A stretch of 64,000 bases of DNA from Alkalicoccus chagannorensis DSM 18086 (lineage in GTDB: Bacteria > Bacillota > Bacilli > Bacillales > Salisediminibacteriaceae): contig NZ_KE386945.1 in NCBI RefSeq assembly GCF_000429725.1, positions 1 to 64,000 of the forward strand. Reading direction: 5' to 3'. This document shows positions 61,148-64,000 of the stretch, piece after piece; the stretch's first letter is position 1, and each line of letters starts with the position of its first letter. Under the pieces are notes generated by a model. It was given only the letters and a program-made list of their open reading frames with translations. It was not told the DNA's origin and did no database searches. Made by a program: the position numbers and the translations under genes.

Positions 61148-62614
61148 TTATTTGCCGGACTGTTCTTTATCTGTTTCCTTGGTCGCTTGCTTGAACCGCT
61201 CTTTCTGCTCTTCCAGCGATTGTTCCAGGGAGACGACCGGATACGGATAGGTTTCTCCGAGGGTGAGGCCGCCCTCGTTCCGGTCGACTTCGCTCATTTC
61301 CGCGGGCTGGTAAATGTACTCGGCCGGCACGTGCTTGAGCTCCGGGATCCAATATTTCACGAAGGCGCCGTCCGGGTCGTATCGTTCTCCTTGATGCACG
61401 ACGTGGAAGGCGCGGAACTCCTTCACATCGGTGCCGACGCCCCCGATGTACTGCCAGTTGCCGTAATTGCTTCCCGGATCGTAATCGATCAAGTGCGATT
61501 CAAACCAGGCTGCGCCCCAGCGCCAGTCGATGCCGAGGTTTTTCGTGAGAAAGCTCGCCGTGTTCTGCCTCGCCCGGTTCGACATGTAGCCCACCTTCTT
61601 CAGCTGGCGCATCGATGCATCGATGAGCGGATACCCGGTGCGCCCGTCGCACCACGCGTCAAACAGCGCGCTGTCCTGCTTCCATGCCACCGGAAGCTGC
61701 TGGAGGCCGTCGCGCCTGAAGAGCCTCGCGCCCTCCTTTTTCAGCAGGAAATGAAAGTAGTCCCGCCACAGCAGCTCAAAATAGAGCCAGTACGTCGAGT
61801 CGTTGGCGCCCTCCTGCTCCTCGAGCTCCTGCAGCTGCTCGTAGACGCGGCGGGGCGAGAGGCACCCGGAGGCGAGCCACGAAGAAAGCTTGGAGCTGTC
61901 GTCGAATTCGAGCATGCCGTTGCGGCGCTGTTTGTAGGAGAAAACGTGCCCGGTGCGGAACAAGTACTCTTCCAGCCGGCGCACGCCTTCCTGTTCGCCG
62001 CCGTTGACGAACGTCTCGGCCCGGATGCTGCTGAAGCGGTTCATGAGGTCCTCCCCGGTGTAGGCATGGTCCTCGAGGTACATCGGCGTCTGCTCCCGCG
62101 GCAGGCCGCGCGCCGGACGCGGCTGCACACCCGATGTCTCTACCTTTTTCCGGAACTGATTGAACGTCGCCGGCATGTCCGACAGCGCAAACGGCAGATC
62201 GTCTTCGTGGTAGAGCGTATCGCCGTGATACCAGACGACTTCCACCCCGGCAGCGTCGGCGGCCGCCGTGATCCCGGCTTCATCGTCTGCCTCTTCCGTT
62301 CCCGGAAGACGGTGGGCATGGATCCGCTGCACCGGAAACTGCTGCATCCAGCTCTGCACTTCCTGGGCCGCATCGCCGTCCGCCACAACGAAAGGCACGC
62401 CGAGCCGTCCGAGCTGCTGATGCATTTCGAGCAGGGATTCCAGCAGGAAGCGGCGCCGCTTATCGTCCTGCCGCGGAAAACCCGCTTCCGTCCGTTCTTC
62501 GAGGCGACGGTCAAACACATACCCGGCCATCACCGGGGTGCCGCTCTCCAGCGCCTGCATCAGCGGTTCGTGGTCGTGCACTCTCAAATCCTGGCGCAGC
62601 CAGACAAATTCCAT
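61148..62614 (-). CDS. Cryptochrome/DNA photolyase, DASH-type
   Basis: A 488-residue protein with an N-terminal photolyase alpha/beta domain (FVWLRQDLRVHDHEPL at the start) and a C-terminal FAD domain (SYKQRRNGMLEFDDSSKLSSWLASG-type segment, STYWLYFELLWRDYF, DASMRQLKKVGYMSNRARQN and DYDPGSNYGNWQYIGGVGTD). The last two match the DASH branch. It repairs cyclobutane pyrimidine dimers with light, mainly in single-stranded DNA. The start follows AAAGGAGG by eight bases. The long open frame on the opposite strand is a shadow. Confidence 0.93.
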   Translation of the reverse strand: MEFVWLRQDLRVHDHEPLMQALESGTPVMAGYVFDRRLEERTEAGFPRQDDKRRRFLLESLLEMHQQLGRLGVPFVVADGDAAQEVQSWMQQFPVQRIHAHRLPGTEEADDEAGITAAADAAGVEVVWYHGDTLYHEDDLPFALSDMPATFNQFRKKVETSGVQPRPARGLPREQTPMYLEDHAYTGEDLMNRFSSIRAETFVNGGEQEGVRRLEEYLFRTGHVFSYKQRRNGMLEFDDSSKLSSWLASGCLSPRRVYEQLQELEEQEGANDSTYWLYFELLWRDYFHFLLKKEGARLFRRDGLQQLPVAWKQDSALFDAWCDGRTGYPLIDASMRQLKKVGYMSNRARQNTASFLTKNLGIDWRWGAAWFESHLIDYDPGSNYGNWQYIGGVGTDVKEFRAFHVVHQGERYDPDGAFVKYWIPELKHVPAEYIYQPAEMSEVDRNEGGLTLGETYPYPVVSLEQSLEEQKERFKQATKETDKEQSGK

Positions 62615-62722
62615 GCCGTCGTCCTCCTTTTTCATGTTAACTCTCCATTCCCTTCCTTCGGATAATGAAAACCCGCCGCACTTTCGTTATACTGAAGAGA
62701 CAGACACAAGGAGGTCAAGCCC

Positions 62723-63520
62723 ATGCTGGTAAAAACCGCACTCGTACAAATGAACGTTGCTTTCGGTAATATCGAGGAAAACTACGCCAAGGCGGAACAG
62801 GCCGTGCAGGAAGCGGTCGAACAGCGCGCGGACGTCGTCGTGCTGCCGGAGCTCTGGCCGACGGGCTATGACTTCGACGCCATGAAAGAAGCACCCGATC
62901 GAGAAGCGAGCCAGGCCGTGACGTTTCTATCAGAACTTGCCCGCTATCACCGGGTCAACATCATCGGCGGATCGGTGCCGAAAATGACCGACCACGGCTT
63001 GTACAACACGATGCTCGTCTTCAACCGCCACGGGGCGTTCGTCAAAGAGTACAGCAAAGCGCACCTGTTCCGCCTGATGGAAGAGGAGAAGCATTTGACG
63101 GAAGGCAACGAAGGCGGCATGTTCAAAATGGAGCACGGCTTCGCAGCCGGATTCATCTGCTACGATATCCGCTTCCCAGAGTGGATTCGCACGCACATGG
63201 TGCACCCGGAATATAAGCCGGATGTGTTCTACGTGACGGCGGAATGGCCGAAAGCACGCATTTCGCAGTGGCGGGCGCTGCTCATTGCCCGCGCGATCGA
63301 AAACCAGTGCTTCGTCGTCGCCTGCAACCGGACCGGTTCCGACCCGAACACAGCCTTCGGCGGCCATTCGCTCGTCATCAATCCGCTCGGAGAAATACTC
63401 GCTGAGGCAGAAGAGGAAGACACCATCCTCTACGCGGAGTTTGAAACGGAAGAAACGGCGGAGATCCGCCGTAATATCCCGGTGCTGGACGACCGTCGTC
63501 CGGACTTGTACCGGCTTTAA
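62723..63520 (+). CDS. Carbon-nitrogen hydrolase (nitrilase/omega-amidase family)
   Basis: A 265-residue enzyme with the catalytic triad E43 (VLPELWPTGYD), K113 (YSKAHLF) and C147 (GFICYDIRFPEW). The sequence pattern resembles YkrU/MtnU, the omega-amidase of the methionine salvage pathway. No other mtn gene is near, so the substrate is only a guess. AAGGAGG lies eight bases before the ATG. Divergent from the photolyase gene. Confidence 0.92.
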   Translation: MLVKTALVQMNVAFGNIEENYAKAEQAVQEAVEQRADVVVLPELWPTGYDFDAMKEAPDREASQAVTFLSELARYHRVNIIGGSVPKMTDHGLYNTMLVFNRHGAFVKEYSKAHLFRLMEEEKHLTEGNEGGMFKMEHGFAAGFICYDIRFPEWIRTHMVHPEYKPDVFYVTAEWPKARISQWRALLIARAIENQCFVVACNRTGSDPNTAFGGHSLVINPLGEILAEAEEEDTILYAEFETEETAEIRRNIPVLDDRRPDLYRL

Positions 63521-63597
63521 TGAAGAGAGGGTGCTGCAGCCTGTTCCCCGAAGGACGGAGGGATAACGCCCTCCCCGGGTTTTGGGCCGCACCCCTT

Positions 63598-64000
63598 TTA
63601 CATAAGTAACAGGTTGATGGCAGCGAGGCAGATGACGATGCCGGCGGTGATGCGGATGGCTTTCGGGGAGAGGTGCCGGAAGCAGGCGACGCCGAGCCGG
63701 GTGCCTAAAAAGACGGTGCCGATGCCGACGAGGAAGAACCAGAGGAAGTCGGGATCGAAGTCTCCGCTGGCGCCGTGGAGCAGGACGGTCATGCCGTTGG
63801 TGAACAGGAAGGTGAGCTGCAGGTTGGCGCTGTAGGCGTATTTGTCGTCGGCGAAGAGCAGCATGAGATAGAAGACGAAGAAGGGTCCACCGACGGCGAA
63901 GATGCCGCCGATGAAGCCGCCGAGAAAGCCGAAGATGATGGGGATCCAGGGGCTTCGGGAGCGGATGCCGGCGGCTTTTCCTGCGCCGAAAAACAAGTAC
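63598..64000 (-). CDS. TauE/SafE-family permease, partial (cut by window end)
   Basis: The last 133 or so residues of a sulfite/organosulfur exporter-type membrane protein. Three to four helices are visible (FGFLGGFIGGIFAVGGPFFVFYLML, TFLFTNGMTVLLHG, FLVGIGTVFLGTRLGVACF and ITAGIVICLAAINLL). The N-terminal half lies outside the window. The substrate is unknown. It is convergent with the nitrilase-family gene. Confidence 0.9.
   Translation of the reverse strand, partial: YLFFGAGKAAGIRSRSPWIPIIFGFLGGFIGGIFAVGGPFFVFYLMLLFADDKYAYSANLQLTFLFTNGMTVLLHGASGDFDPDFLWFFLVGIGTVFLGTRLGVACFRHLSPKAIRITAGIVICLAAINLLLM

Noticed and set aside
60620-62665. 681-residue open frame on the plus strand
   Set aside because: It overlaps the DUF2071 gene and lies antisense to the photolyase, both with clear family motifs; GC-rich codon shadow.

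Overview
The window looks like chromosomal DNA of a motile, naturally competent, S-layered member of the Bacillaceae. The block comFA-comFC-yvyF-flgM-flgN-flgK-flgL-yviE-fliW-csrA, next to degV, degU, degS, yvyE, an LCP gene and tagO, follows the Bacillus subtilis 168 order closely. Strongly acidic exported proteins, acidic flagellin mid-regions and an SLH/CsaB/SecA2 envelope system suggest a salt- or alkali-adapted relative such as Alkalicoccus (inference). No rRNA or tRNA gene was seen.

Layout. (1) 1-1560: three tandem cold-shock genes, the first cut by the window edge. (2) 1591-9000: a flagellin region, all on the minus strand, with three flagellin genes, a second CsrA paralogue, an AT-rich pair of ATP-grasp genes and a DegU-like orphan regulator. 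(3) 9175-18361: csrA, fliW, yviE, flgL, flgK, flgN, flgM, yvyF, comFC and comFA, interrupted by a 1-kb tandem array. (4) 18492-24817: degV, a second array, degU, degS and, divergently, yvyE and an LCP ligase. (5) 27199-37482: an envelope-polymer and S-layer export locus (tagO, csaB, a DUF5693 gene, a lipid-linked sugar flippase and tagA, divergent from secA2 and slaP). (6) 37708-48387: large secreted wall proteins (amidase, SLH-glucosaminidase, SLH-phosphodiester glycosidase, two CAP proteins), several sharing copper-amine-oxidase-N-like repeats. (7) 49254-64000: mixed housekeeping genes, including a ComEA-like protein, c-di-GMP enzymes, MgtC, a MIP18-family protein, Mqo, a chemoreceptor, a K+ channel, a DASH-type photolyase, a nitrilase-family amidase and a partial TauE/SafE permease.

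The most interesting signal is in region 2. The csrA paralogue is preceded and followed by intrinsic terminators. In both cases the 5' arm of the terminator can instead form a short hairpin with the hexaloop AAGGAU or AAGGAC, the classical CsrA recognition loop. The main flagellin leader carries the same AAGGAC loop, and the second flagellin has an AUGGAA loop just before its ribosome binding site. This predicts a CsrA-controlled antitermination and translation circuit for flagellin choice, with sigma-D promoters upstream. The ATP-grasp pair between these units is one intact-looking enzyme and one degenerate paralogue, with base composition unlike its neighbours.

Intergenic DNA is dominated by repeats: a GAGCCA-motif unit of 280-287 bp in two tandem arrays plus a solo copy (family A), a roughly 95-bp palindromic GGCGGACGCTTG element (family B), a roughly 120-bp element headed by an AAAAGCGC...GCGCCTTTTG palindrome (family C), and 34-bp and 41-bp minisatellites.
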